DNA of 64,000 nt from Brevundimonas sp. AJA228-03 (lineage in GTDB: Bacteria > Pseudomonadota > Alphaproteobacteria > Caulobacterales > Caulobacteraceae), in NCBI RefSeq assembly GCF_017795885.1, contig NZ_CP059297.1, positions 2,919,001-2,983,000 of the forward strand. Direction: 5' to 3'. The notes beneath the pieces are model-generated. The model ran no database searches and had not been told where the DNA came from. It saw only the letters and a list, made by a program, of their open reading frames with translations. Shown here piece by piece: positions 36,200 to 44,426 of the stretch (within the stretch, counting starts at the first letter, position 1; each line of letters begins with the position of its first letter). The translations under genes were made by a program, and so were the position numbers.

Positions 36200-39100
36200 T
36201 CAGAAGCGCCAGCTGAGCGCTGCGCGGTAGGTCTGGTAGTTGATATCGTCCCGCTCGGTCGTCGTGTCGGCCGAGATGTCCAGCTTCATGTCGCCCCGGC
36301 TGACCGACAGTCCGCCGCCCAGCTCGAACCAGCTGTTCTCGCCGGTCGCCCGCGGGACTCTCAGCCGGTTGCCCACGCCCGCAAAGCCCACCACGAACGG
36401 GGCGTCGCCATCGCTGAACTCATGCACCAGACGGACGGAGCTGTGCGGCGCGATGGCATAGCCGTGGGTGTTGAACGGCAGCGCGAAGTCGATGCCCACA
36501 CGGCCCTGCAAGCTGTTGTAGCGCCCGCTGCCGATATCCAGAGCGGCCGAGCCCCCGGTTTCGCGCACGTCATCGAAATCCGTGGTCGTGGCACGCAGGC
36601 TGGCCTGGGGCGTCATGAAGACGCCGCCATTTTCGTACTCCTTGCTGATCGAGGCCTCGCCACCGAAGGAGAAGACGTCTTCCGAGCTGGTGAGGGTCTG
36701 CGTCGTCGTGCCCAGCGTCACCAGGCGCTCGGTGTCCAGGCTGGTCGTGCCGATGTTGCCGCCGACCGACAGAATAAAGCCGTCGCCGACTTCACGCGTG
36801 GCGTAGATCGCGCCGCGGAAGGTGTCGGACCCGGTCTTCTGCAGGGGCGTGGCCGAGCCGTCGCTGCTCGCATAGGCCAGGTTGGCACCGAGCATCCAGC
36901 CCGTTTCCGGATAGAGTTCCACGCCCGCCACGCCGAACCAGCCGTCCAGCGTATCGCGCTTGTCCCCACCGAACGTCGGGCGGGAATCGCCTTCGAAATA
37001 ACCGGCATGGATATAGGCACCGACGTCATCGGGCAGGGTCATGCGCCGGACAGGGCCCGTCGCGGATTGCAGCTGGGTCATCAGCGACTGACGGTCGAAC
37101 TCGCCATTCAGCGACATGGCTGCGGGATTGCCGCCGATGGTCAGGGTGCCGGCCAGGTCGTGGCGGGCGCCCTTGTGCATCCGGTCGGACGTGAAGTCCG
37201 CCAGCACCTCATTGACGAGCACGGCCTGGGACCGCTTGGCCAGGGCCACGTGCGGTGCCAGCTGGTTCAGGGTCGAACGGATGCCGGCCAGGCTCTGGAT
37301 GTCCGTCTGATCGTAGATCCCGGCGAGGGCCGCATAGTTGGCCGCCCGGTTGGCATCCAGCAGTCGACCGGTGAACAGTTCCCCCCGGCGCACGCCGCTC
37401 AGGGTGGCATAGTCCAGAGCGTCGATGCGGACGCCCACGGACGAGCTGGTATAGCTGACGGTGCCGTAAAGGATCGGGGTCAGCTGGGTGTTCAGGGTGG
37501 TGAACTGGCCCGTCACGCCGCCCGCGGCCGAAAGCACGGTATAGCTCGCGCCATAGCTCGGCCGACCGATGGCGTTCAGCGTCAGGGTCCCGCCCAGCAG
37601 CGCCGTGCCCGCCTGACCCGACCCTGCCGCGACGCTCAGGCGATCGGCGCCGGTCGTCGCGATATCGATCACCAGCCGGCTGCCCGAGGACAGCACCAGA
37701 TTGCCGTCGATCCCCAGGGCGCCCACGCCGCCGAGCGTACCGGGGGTGATGGTGCCCATCACATTGGTCACGAACGGTGCCGCGATCCGGCCATTGCCCG
37801 ACAGCAGACCGCTCAGGATCATATAGTCCCCGCGCGAGGTCAGGTTACCGTCGACCGACAGCGTGCCGGTCATCTGGTTGACGTCCATCAGACTGGTCAG
37901 CGACCCGCCCGTGGCGATGTTCAGACGGCTGTTGGCGCCGGTGATCCGGAACCGGTCGACCGTGGCGGTCGAGCTCAGCGTGGTGGTGCCCTGGGCCGAC
38001 AGATTGACGTCGAAATACCGGCCGATCGAACCCGTCAGGCGGTCGGGATCCACGTTGTTGGGCGTGAAGCCTGTCGCGCCCGGCAGGCCGTTGGCCAGGG
38101 TCGCGGCCGGCAGGGCGGCCAGACCGATGGTCCCCCCGGCCTGGGCCGTCGCCTCGCCCGAAACCTCGACCTGGGCCTCGGCATAGCCACTGACCGGCTC
38201 GATGATCGCCTCGCCGGGCGCATGGGTGGCGACACCCACGTCGGACCCGCCCCCGGTCCCGATCGGCCGGGTGTCGACCCGATTGACGCCGGTCGCGACG
38301 TTCAGGCACTCGCTGATACCGCCGGACTGGAAGCAAATCTCGCCGAACTGGCCCGAGGTGCCGTTCTTCTGCTGGCCGGGGTCGTTGGGCAGGCCGTTGA
38401 TGATCTGGCCGGTGGGGCCGATGATCTGGTAGTTCGGATCCAGGGTGGTGACCCAGTTGGTCGGATCGGTCCAGGCCCGGTCACCCGCGACATTGCTGAC
38501 ATAGCGGTACGGATTGTTCGCCGCGATCCAGTCCCAGTACAGATACAGCGGCTGATAGAAGCTGACCGTGCCATATCCGTTCGACGACTGGGCACCGAAG
38601 AACCGCGTATAGCCGCCCGACAGCACGCCGATGGCCAGGTTCAGGTTCTGGGCGTTCTGCAGGATCAGCGGCCCGCCGGAATCCCCCCCGGCCGTCGTGC
38701 CCTCGGTCGTGCCTCGGGCATTGTCGCGAAAGGCGTTGAAATCGAAGCGGCTGGCCCCGGCCGTGCCGCGCAGGGGATCGTCGAAGTCGATGAAATAGAG
38801 GTTCTGGGTCAGGCCGTTGGGCGCACCGCCGAACAGGAAGCCTTCGAACGTCTGGAGCGAGGTCAGGGCGCCGACGATGTTGTCGGCGATCCGGCGTCGG
38901 AAATCGATCGGGGCCGTGCCGCTGGTTCCCGTGCCGTTGCCGCCATATCCGGCGATGCCGACGTTATAGCCCGTGCCCGCGGCCGTGATCGTCGTCGGGG
39001 CCAGCGGCGAGAACAGCATGGCCCAGGTCGGAATGCCGGCGGCCGGCGTGTCCAGCGTCGCGGTCGCGACATCGCCGTACAGGAAGCCTCGCGCCGCCGG

Positions 39101-39652
39101 CTCCAGCGACAGCGGATTGTAGCGGACCTGATCGACGTTGAAGAAGGACGACCCGATGTTGGTCCGGTACTGGTTGGGACCGGCCAGCAGCCATTGTATC
39201 AGCTCATCCGGTCGGCCCGCAGCCTCGGCGCGGAGGTTGGCCTCGAAGCCGAACCCGATCCGTGTTCCGCCCGCGCCATAGGCGATGGCCGACCGGGTGT
39301 TCACGCAGTGGGCGGCGAACAGCACCGTCCGCGGGTTGATCAGCGAGCCCGTGCACAGGCCCACCGAACCGCCGCCGTTATCGATGATCATCTGGCCGAT
39401 GCCGGTGATGTTGACCGGGTCCCGCGCCGTCGTCGGCGTGTTCGGGTTGGCGATCAGGATCTGCGGTTCCGGCGCGACCGGCACGACCTGGCCGGCCGAG
39501 TGGGGCACGGGCGCGACCGGCGCGACATAGCCGTTATGCGGCTCGGGCGAGGTGGGCGCGACATAGCCGGACTGGGCTGCCGCCGCCATCGGGACAAGCA
39601 GGATGGCGCTGGACAGCATCAGGCTGTGGCGCAGGTTCGCATTGGTCGTCAT
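36200..39652 (-). CDS. Autotransporter with trypsin-like serine protease passenger
   Basis: A 1150-residue surface protein. A signal peptide and a short repeat region (GYVAPTSPEPHN, GYVAPVAPVPH) lead to an S1-type protease domain with candidate triad H115 (LFAAHCVN), D194 (YGDVATATLD) and S325 (AGGDSGGPLI). A beta-helical stalk follows (about 450-800) with repeated LSSGSRLVIDIATT-like strands and SYGASYTVLSAAGGVTGQF. The C-terminal 270 residues form an autotransporter beta-barrel and the last residue is Phe (ALSWRF), as the BAM complex prefers. The ATG at 39652 is preferred over a GTG at 39670. It is probably secreted and may cleave itself or host/environmental proteins. Confidence 0.92.
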   Translation of the reverse strand: MTTNANLRHSLMLSSAILLVPMAAAAQSGYVAPTSPEPHNGYVAPVAPVPHSAGQVVPVAPEPQILIANPNTPTTARDPVNITGIGQMIIDNGGGSVGLCTGSLINPRTVLFAAHCVNTRSAIAYGAGGTRIGFGFEANLRAEAAGRPDELIQWLLAGPNQYRTNIGSSFFNVDQVRYNPLSLEPAARGFLYGDVATATLDTPAAGIPTWAMLFSPLAPTTITAAGTGYNVGIAGYGGNGTGTSGTAPIDFRRRIADNIVGALTSLQTFEGFLFGGAPNGLTQNLYFIDFDDPLRGTAGASRFDFNAFRDNARGTTEGTTAGGDSGGPLILQNAQNLNLAIGVLSGGYTRFFGAQSSNGYGTVSFYQPLYLYWDWIAANNPYRYVSNVAGDRAWTDPTNWVTTLDPNYQIIGPTGQIINGLPNDPGQQKNGTSGQFGEICFQSGGISECLNVATGVNRVDTRPIGTGGGSDVGVATHAPGEAIIEPVSGYAEAQVEVSGEATAQAGGTIGLAALPAATLANGLPGATGFTPNNVDPDRLTGSIGRYFDVNLSAQGTTTLSSTATVDRFRITGANSRLNIATGGSLTSLMDVNQMTGTLSVDGNLTSRGDYMILSGLLSGNGRIAAPFVTNVMGTITPGTLGGVGALGIDGNLVLSSGSRLVIDIATTGADRLSVAAGSGQAGTALLGGTLTLNAIGRPSYGASYTVLSAAGGVTGQFTTLNTQLTPILYGTVSYTSSSVGVRIDALDYATLSGVRRGELFTGRLLDANRAANYAALAGIYDQTDIQSLAGIRSTLNQLAPHVALAKRSQAVLVNEVLADFTSDRMHKGARHDLAGTLTIGGNPAAMSLNGEFDRQSLMTQLQSATGPVRRMTLPDDVGAYIHAGYFEGDSRPTFGGDKRDTLDGWFGVAGVELYPETGWMLGANLAYASSDGSATPLQKTGSDTFRGAIYATREVGDGFILSVGGNIGTTSLDTERLVTLGTTTQTLTSSEDVFSFGGEASISKEYENGGVFMTPQASLRATTTDFDDVRETGGSAALDIGSGRYNSLQGRVGIDFALPFNTHGYAIAPHSSVRLVHEFSDGDAPFVVGFAGVGNRLRVPRATGENSWFELGGGLSVSRGDMKLDISADTTTERDDINYQTYRAALSWRF

Positions 39653-39799
39653 GAAGGCCCCCGGAAACACAATTCAACCTTTGTGACGGACGACGGGGGC
39701 GTTTCGCAACCCTTAACATCGGGCACGGGACAATTCCGCCATCGGATGGTGATTCGCGGCCACGCCTCGCGCCACGACCGTCCGTTCACAGCACAATCG

Positions 39800-40534
39800 T
39801 CACCCCTCATCACGCTCCGGCACCTCGCCCCCCAGCTCCCGGACCAGGGCTTCCAGACGTCGCATCCGCCGCAGGTTGTCCATGCGCCACGCGGAGACCG
39901 CCGCGCGCTTGGCACCCTCGATCCGGGCAAAGCGCTTGCGCAAGGGATAGGTCGGCGACTCCGTGTCCGGGCCATCCGGTTCCACGCAGAACCGCGCCCG
40001 GGCCGCATCGTTCTCGGTCACCAGAATGTCGAACAGCAGCTGCAGATCGATGGTCTCGATCGTGATCTTCGCCGCCTCCGCGCTCTTCGCCTCCCGCTCC
40101 GCCAGCCGCGCATAGGTCTCGGCCAGCCCGGCCAGAGCCTTCGCCTCGTTCCACAGCCGCCCCTTCATCGCCCGCCCGCTGGCCAGGGTCGCCGCCCGGG
40201 CCAGTTCGGCCGGGTCCGTCGCCGAGGCATCGTCGACCGGCGCGGGCTGGAACAGCGCCTTCAGCGCCCGCGACCCCACCGGCTGCATCGACCGGACCGA
40301 GGCCTCCTCCTCCTCGACCATCCGCGCATGGGCCCGCGCCCGCGCATCGCCCATCCCCTTCTTGGTCCAGCCGTCGCGGCAGGCGTAACGATAGACCGAC
40401 GAGGGCGCGACCTTCCACTTGGCCCCGATGTCCTTCGCCGTCGCCCCGTTCCTGTATTCCTCGGCGATGATCGCCCAGGTCTCGGGCTTCAGCCGGAAAT
40501 GGGTCGCGGGCGCTTCGACATAGGCTCGGGTCAT
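39800..40534 (-). CDS. HTH protein resembling a terminase small subunit
   Basis: A 244-residue protein starting MTRAYVEAPATHFRLKP. The segment IIAEEYRNGATAKDIGAKWK then APSSVYRYACRDGWTKK is a helix-turn-helix like that of phage terminase small subunits and Nu1-like proteins, followed by basic and coiled helical regions (AEREAKSAEAAKITIETIDL). No terminase large subunit or other packaging genes are next to it, so it may be a remnant of a prophage or gene transfer agent cluster, or a free-standing regulator. It abuts the nuclease island. Confidence 0.7.
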   Translation of the reverse strand: MTRAYVEAPATHFRLKPETWAIIAEEYRNGATAKDIGAKWKVAPSSVYRYACRDGWTKKGMGDARARAHARMVEEEEASVRSMQPVGSRALKALFQPAPVDDASATDPAELARAATLASGRAMKGRLWNEAKALAGLAETYARLAEREAKSAEAAKITIETIDLQLLFDILVTENDAARARFCVEPDGPDTESPTYPLRKRFARIEGAKRAAVSAWRMDNLRRMRRLEALVRELGGEVPERDEG

Positions 40535-40663
40535 GCCCCCATTATTGCCGTGCCAGAAGACAAGGCGCGTTCGACGCCGCGATTTCATCGGCCACCCCTG
40601 AAACGAAACGCCAATTCGCCGCCAGCGCGGACAATCCGGTCCCCGGGAGCGGACATCCCGCCC

Positions 40664-40733
40664 CTCTCCTCCCCCGTCATGGGGCAGGGGGACCGCGAAG
40701 CGGTGGAGGGGTTCTTGACGCGCGCCAGAACGA
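40664..40733. repeat. Dispersed repeat, copy 3
   Basis: Contains CTCCTCCCCCGTCATGGGG, then GGGGGACCGCGAAGCGGTGG and AGGGGTTCTTG. The sequence matches the reverse complement of the right half at 24396-24572. It marks the left edge of the HNH-TcmP island. Confidence 0.75.
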
Positions 40734-40768
40734 CTTGAGGAAAGGCACAACCTGCGCGACCATCCGCC

Positions 40769-41674
40769 ATGGCCAAGGGCGTGTTCACGACAAAGCTTAG
40801 TCCGAGCTACGACGACCTCCCCGAGGAACGATACCACTTTGGCCGGGACTATCTCGCCCGCGTCGAGCGAACGCTTGGCGACACGATCGTGTATTACGAG
40901 CCCAGACGAAGCTCGGAGCATCTGAGCAGCCGTGGGGGGCGACAGTCCTACTTCGCGGTAGCGAGGCCCTATAAAATCACGGAAGACCCGAAGAAGGCTG
41001 ATCACTTCTATTGCCACGTTTCGGACTATCTGGATTTCGAACAGGCAGTCTCATTTCGTAACGGCAGCACATATTTCGAGAACGCTCTTCGGCGCGACGA
41101 CGGCGGTACGAACAGGGGAGCCTTTGGCCATGCCGTTCGCATCGTCCCTGAAGACGAGTTCGAGGCAATTTTGGCGGCGGGTTACAGCACCTCCCGCGTC
41201 GACTTCGCCATCCAACCAGACCTGGCCACACCGCTCTCAAGTTTCGCTGAAGACATGGCCCAGTTTGAGCGGCCGATGGTGGAGCTGACCATCACAAAGC
41301 CGTTCAGGGACGTTGCCTTTCGCCGTTCGGTCCGCGCGGCCTATGACAATCGCTGCGCCGTCACCGGCCTCCGATTGATCAACGGCGGCGGCCGACCAGA
41401 GGTCCAAGCCGCGCATATCCAAGCGGTAGAGGATCGTGGCCCGGACTCGGTCCGCAATGGCCTTGCTCTATCGGGTACCATTCATTGGCTGTTCGATCGC
41501 GGGCTGATCGCCGTGGCTGACGACATGCGCATCTTGAAGGCCAAGGGGCATGTGCCCGACGAAGTCGAACGTCTGATCAACGCCAGCGGCTACATCAACC
41601 TTCCGCCCGATCCGAACCATCGACCCCATCCGGCGTTCCTGAGCTTCCACCGGGAAAATCGGTTCAAGGGATAG
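40769..41674 (+). CDS. HNH endonuclease
   Basis: A 301-residue protein. The C-terminal HNH_2-type domain (about 195-270) shows YDNRCAVTGLRL, EVQAAHIQAVEDRGPDSV, NGLALSGTIHWLFDRGLI, i.e. the conserved Cys/AH/N/H pattern for metal binding and cleavage. The N-terminal half, with GGRQSYFAVARPYKI, DHFYCHVSDYLDFEQAV and YFENALRRDDGG, may form a PUA/EVE-like reader fold; that is inference from the look of the sequence. HNH proteins with a reader half often act as modification-dependent restriction enzymes. Base composition is lower in GC than the neighbours. It heads a short accessory island. Confidence 0.88.
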   Translation: MAKGVFTTKLSPSYDDLPEERYHFGRDYLARVERTLGDTIVYYEPRRSSEHLSSRGGRQSYFAVARPYKITEDPKKADHFYCHVSDYLDFEQAVSFRNGSTYFENALRRDDGGTNRGAFGHAVRIVPEDEFEAILAAGYSTSRVDFAIQPDLATPLSSFAEDMAQFERPMVELTITKPFRDVAFRRSVRAAYDNRCAVTGLRLINGGGRPEVQAAHIQAVEDRGPDSVRNGLALSGTIHWLFDRGLIAVADDMRILKAKGHVPDEVERLINASGYINLPPDPNHRPHPAFLSFHRENRFKG

Positions 41675-41688
41675 ACATAGCGGCCACG

Positions 41689-41901
41689 TTAGGCTCGACC
41701 CGGTCCATAGGGGTTCCGCTCGAACCGGATCAGGTCATGCTTCTCAGCAAACCACGCAACGAAGGCTGAGGGCTTGTCGCCTTCCTGCCAGTAGCGATTG
41801 AGCTCGTCGTCGCTGAGGCCAGCGTCCGAGGTGTCAATGCACCAGTCTCGCAGCATCAGGCGATCGACTTCGGCAATCCACGCGACCCGCTCTATTGTCA
41901 T
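41689..41901 (-). CDS. Small acidic protein, convergent to the HNH gene
   Basis: A 70-residue protein starting MTIERVAWIAEVDRLMLRDW, rich in Asp, Glu and Trp, ending FERNPYGPGRA. AGGA lies 7 nt before the ATG at 41901, which decides against an extension of the frame to 42090 (that would cross the upstream DUF5131 start). It is divergent from the DUF5131 gene and ends 14 bp from the HNH stop. Similar short proteins exist on mobile elements. An antitoxin- or inhibitor-like role is speculation. Confidence 0.65.
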   Translation of the reverse strand: MTIERVAWIAEVDRLMLRDWCIDTSDAGLSDDELNRYWQEGDKPSAFVAWFAEKHDLIRFERNPYGPGRA

Positions 41902-42010
41902 CTCTGTTCCTTGCCATTCCAGCCGCCAAATGAGAACATAGCACGAACATTTCGTGGTGGCATGGTTAATGCATGGGTCGGCTCTGCGCTCGAAAGTGAT
42001 AGGATCGACC

Positions 42011-42766
42011 ATGGCCGACACCACGATTGAATGGACAGACTCTACCTGGAATCCTGTCGCCGGCTGCACGGTGATCACGCCGGGATGCACGAACTGCTAT
42101 GCAATGCGCATGGCGGCGCGGCTCGATGCGATGGGCGTTCCAAAGTACGAGGGACTGACGCGAAAGAGTGGCGATCGCTATGTCTGGACGGGAAAAGTGC
42201 GACTTGACGAAGCCTCGCTCGACGCCCCGCTCAAGTGGCGCAAGCCGCGAAAGATTTTCGTCAACTCGATGTCGGACCTTTTTCACGCGGACGTTCCTGC
42301 AGAATTCATAGCGCGCGTGTGGAAGGTGATGGAACAGACACCTCAGCACACATATCAAATTCTAACCAAGCGACCCGAGCGCATGCGTGAGGTGCTCGTG
42401 GCACTCGACTTGCCGGTACTGCCGCACGTGTGGCTGGGTGCCAGCGTTGAGGACTCAGCGGTTCTCAGTCGGCTTGATGATCTAAGAGCGACGCCAGCAA
42501 TCATCCGTTTCGTGTCGTTCGAACCCCTAATAGGGTCGGTGGCGAATGCCGACCTAACAGACATTCATTGGGCGATCATTGGGGGCGAGTCCGGTCCGCG
42601 AGCGCGCGTGATGGATCCGGAATGGGTCGAGGAAATCCAGCTTTGCTGTCGAAATGCCGGGACGGCGTTCTTCTTCAAGCAGTGGGGAGGCCGGAATAAG
42701 AAAGCAACTGGCCGATCGCTGCACGGCCGGGAGTGGAACGAACTACCGGAATCTGCAACGTTGTAA
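42011..42766 (+). CDS. DUF5131 (phage Gp37/Gp68-like) three-Cys-motif protein
   Basis: A 251-residue protein starting MADTTIEWTDSTWNPVAGC. The cluster GCTVITPGCTNCYAMRMAAR gives a CX7CX2C pattern like that of radical-SAM-related phage Gp37/Gp68 proteins. Later conserved stretches are IFVNSMSDLFHADVP, QILTKRPERMREV, PHVWLGASVED and WAIIGGESGPRARVM, then FFFKQWGG. AGGA precedes the ATG by 6 nt. The family is almost always next to a TcmP gene, as here. To my knowledge its reaction has not been shown. Confidence 0.9.
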   Translation: MADTTIEWTDSTWNPVAGCTVITPGCTNCYAMRMAARLDAMGVPKYEGLTRKSGDRYVWTGKVRLDEASLDAPLKWRKPRKIFVNSMSDLFHADVPAEFIARVWKVMEQTPQHTYQILTKRPERMREVLVALDLPVLPHVWLGASVEDSAVLSRLDDLRATPAIIRFVSFEPLIGSVANADLTDIHWAIIGGESGPRARVMDPEWVEEIQLCCRNAGTAFFFKQWGGRNKKATGRSLHGREWNELPESATL

Positions 42767-42789
42767 ACGGACAACTGAAAGGCGATTCG

Positions 42790-43944
42790 TTGGCGACCGA
42801 TATGCAGGCCTACGCTGGTCGTGAGCAGACACAAGCAAAGCACTTCATCCTTCGAAAGTACCTGCAAGCGCTGGCCTTCAAGGTGCTGCGGCATTGGGAT
42901 GTTACGTATGTGGACGGCTTTTCGGGGCCTTGGAAAGCCGAGCGAGAGGACTACGGTGATACGTCCTTCATGATCGCCATCAACGTCCTAAAAGACGCTC
43001 AGAATCTGATCAAGGAACAAACTGGACTCCGGCGACGTATCCGCTGCTTCTTCTCTGAAAACGACCCTGAGGCATACGCCCAGCTCGAAGCGGCTGTTAG
43101 GCCTCATCATCGACCCGCGGATGGCTTTGAGATTCAGACTTTTTGCGGAAAGTTCGAAGACGCGGTTCCTACCATTCAATCGTTTATCGGTATCTCGTTT
43201 CCACTGATCTTTATCGATCCAACCGGCTGGACTGGATATCCATTCTCGAAAATCTCGCCGCTGTTTCAGCGTGAGAAATGCGAAGTGCTCATCAACTTTA
43301 TGTACGCATTCGTCAGCCGCTTCCTAAACCATCCGGACGAAAAGATCATTGGATCGCTCGACCCAATCCTAGGAGGTTCAGGCTGGCAAACTCGCCTAGA
43401 GGCCGGCATGGAACCCGCCTTGGCTGTGGAAAGTCTATTCCGCTCAACCCTGCGACAAGCCGGCTCCTTCGACTACGTTGTCTCCACGCGGATCGACAAA
43501 AGCACGGAAGATAGGCCTCACTTTTTCTTGGCCTACGGGACGAAAGATCGTGCTGGTCTAAAAGCGTTTCGGGACATCGAGTACGCTGCCCTGCGCGAGC
43601 ACGCGAGAAATCGGTCTACCGCCAAAGAACGAAAGCGTGAAGACAAAACGGGCAACGTCGACTTGTTCGCCGCTTTCGAAGCCGATGTTCAGGAAGCCTC
43701 GATTGAATCAGTCGTTGCGCAACAAAAGCTATTGGCGCGCTCGCATCTGACCAACCTCCTACGAGCGGGACCCACGCGGTTTTCCCAAGTTACAGACGTC
43801 TTGCTGCAAGCGTTCATGCTTAGGGAAACGAACGTGAAAGATATCTGCGTCGAATTGAGTCGATCGAACACGATCGCAAACACTTGGGGTACCGGAGGTC
43901 GGAAGCCTCAAGGTGATTCAATCATTCAGTTGATAGTCAATTAG
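42790..43944 (+). CDS. tcmP: Three-Cys-motif partner protein TcmP
   Basis: A 384-residue protein that I recognise as TcmP, the obligate neighbour of the three-Cys DUF5131 protein. The sequence shows methyltransferase-like features: VTYVDGFSGPW (motif I-like DxFxGxG loop), CFFSENDPEAY (acidic motif II) and PLIFIDPTGWTGYPF (a D-P-x catalytic-loop-like motif IV). These suggest a class I SAM-dependent methyltransferase core. I chose TTG at 42790 because AAAGG sits 8 nt upstream; ATG 42802 or GTG 42733 are alternatives. The C-terminal 120 residues (STAKERKREDKTG onward) are a separate helical region. Base composition is clearly lower in GC than the flanks. Confidence 0.88.
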   Translation: MATDMQAYAGREQTQAKHFILRKYLQALAFKVLRHWDVTYVDGFSGPWKAEREDYGDTSFMIAINVLKDAQNLIKEQTGLRRRIRCFFSENDPEAYAQLEAAVRPHHRPADGFEIQTFCGKFEDAVPTIQSFIGISFPLIFIDPTGWTGYPFSKISPLFQREKCEVLINFMYAFVSRFLNHPDEKIIGSLDPILGGSGWQTRLEAGMEPALAVESLFRSTLRQAGSFDYVVSTRIDKSTEDRPHFFLAYGTKDRAGLKAFRDIEYAALREHARNRSTAKERKREDKTGNVDLFAAFEADVQEASIESVVAQQKLLARSHLTNLLRAGPTRFSQVTDVLLQAFMLRETNVKDICVELSRSNTIANTWGTGGRKPQGDSIIQLIVN

Positions 43945-43991
43945 CGTTTCGACCTTACTGGCGCATCCGCGTCTTGCTGGGCTTCTGATCC

Positions 43992-44219
43992 TCACGCCGC
44001 GAGGATGACCGCGTGGTCGACCTCCCGCGCCGCATAGGCCAGGCAGGCCGAGATGTCCTCGGCCTCCAGATCGGGGTGGTGTTCGAGGATGGAGGCCGGG
44101 GTTTCCCCGGCAGCCAGCATGCCCAGGACATCGCTGACACGAATCCGCATGCCCCGGATGCATGGACGCCCCCCACAGGTGTCGGGACGGATCGTGATGC
44201 GGGCCAGAAGATCGCTCAT
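43992..44219 (-). CDS. DUF433-family antitoxin, orphan copy
   Basis: A 75-residue protein: ARITIRPDTCGGRPCIRGMR is the DUF433 signature, followed by VSDVLGMLAAGETPASILEH and the typical ISACLAYAARE end. DUF433 proteins are VapB-like antitoxins usually followed by a DUF5615 PIN-like toxin. No toxin follows on this strand: only 47 bp remain before the convergent TcmP stop. The intact homologous pair is at 62499-63055 in this window. So this copy looks like a solitary antitoxin at the edge of the island. Confidence 0.88.
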   Translation of the reverse strand: MSDLLARITIRPDTCGGRPCIRGMRIRVSDVLGMLAAGETPASILEHHPDLEAEDISACLAYAAREVDHAVILAA

Positions 44220-44426
44220 GACCGAACCTTAGCGCAAAGTCGGGCGCGGCGAAATCGGGGTGGTTCGTGTTGGTCTGTGTCATGCCGCCATCATCCTGCT
44301 CGTCGATATCGAGAGGATAAGTCGGCCGCTGAAGCGGCAACGCGGGTCGGACCTAATGCCGAATGGCGTTCTATTTCAGATAGCTAAGTCCGGAGAGGTG
44401 CTGGCCTGGTCGGGGGTATAACCCCC

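Noticed and set aside
36122..40738. 1538-codon plus-strand ORF opposite the autotransporter
   Set aside because: Antisense frame kept open by codon bias. The minus strand carries a complete protease-autotransporter.
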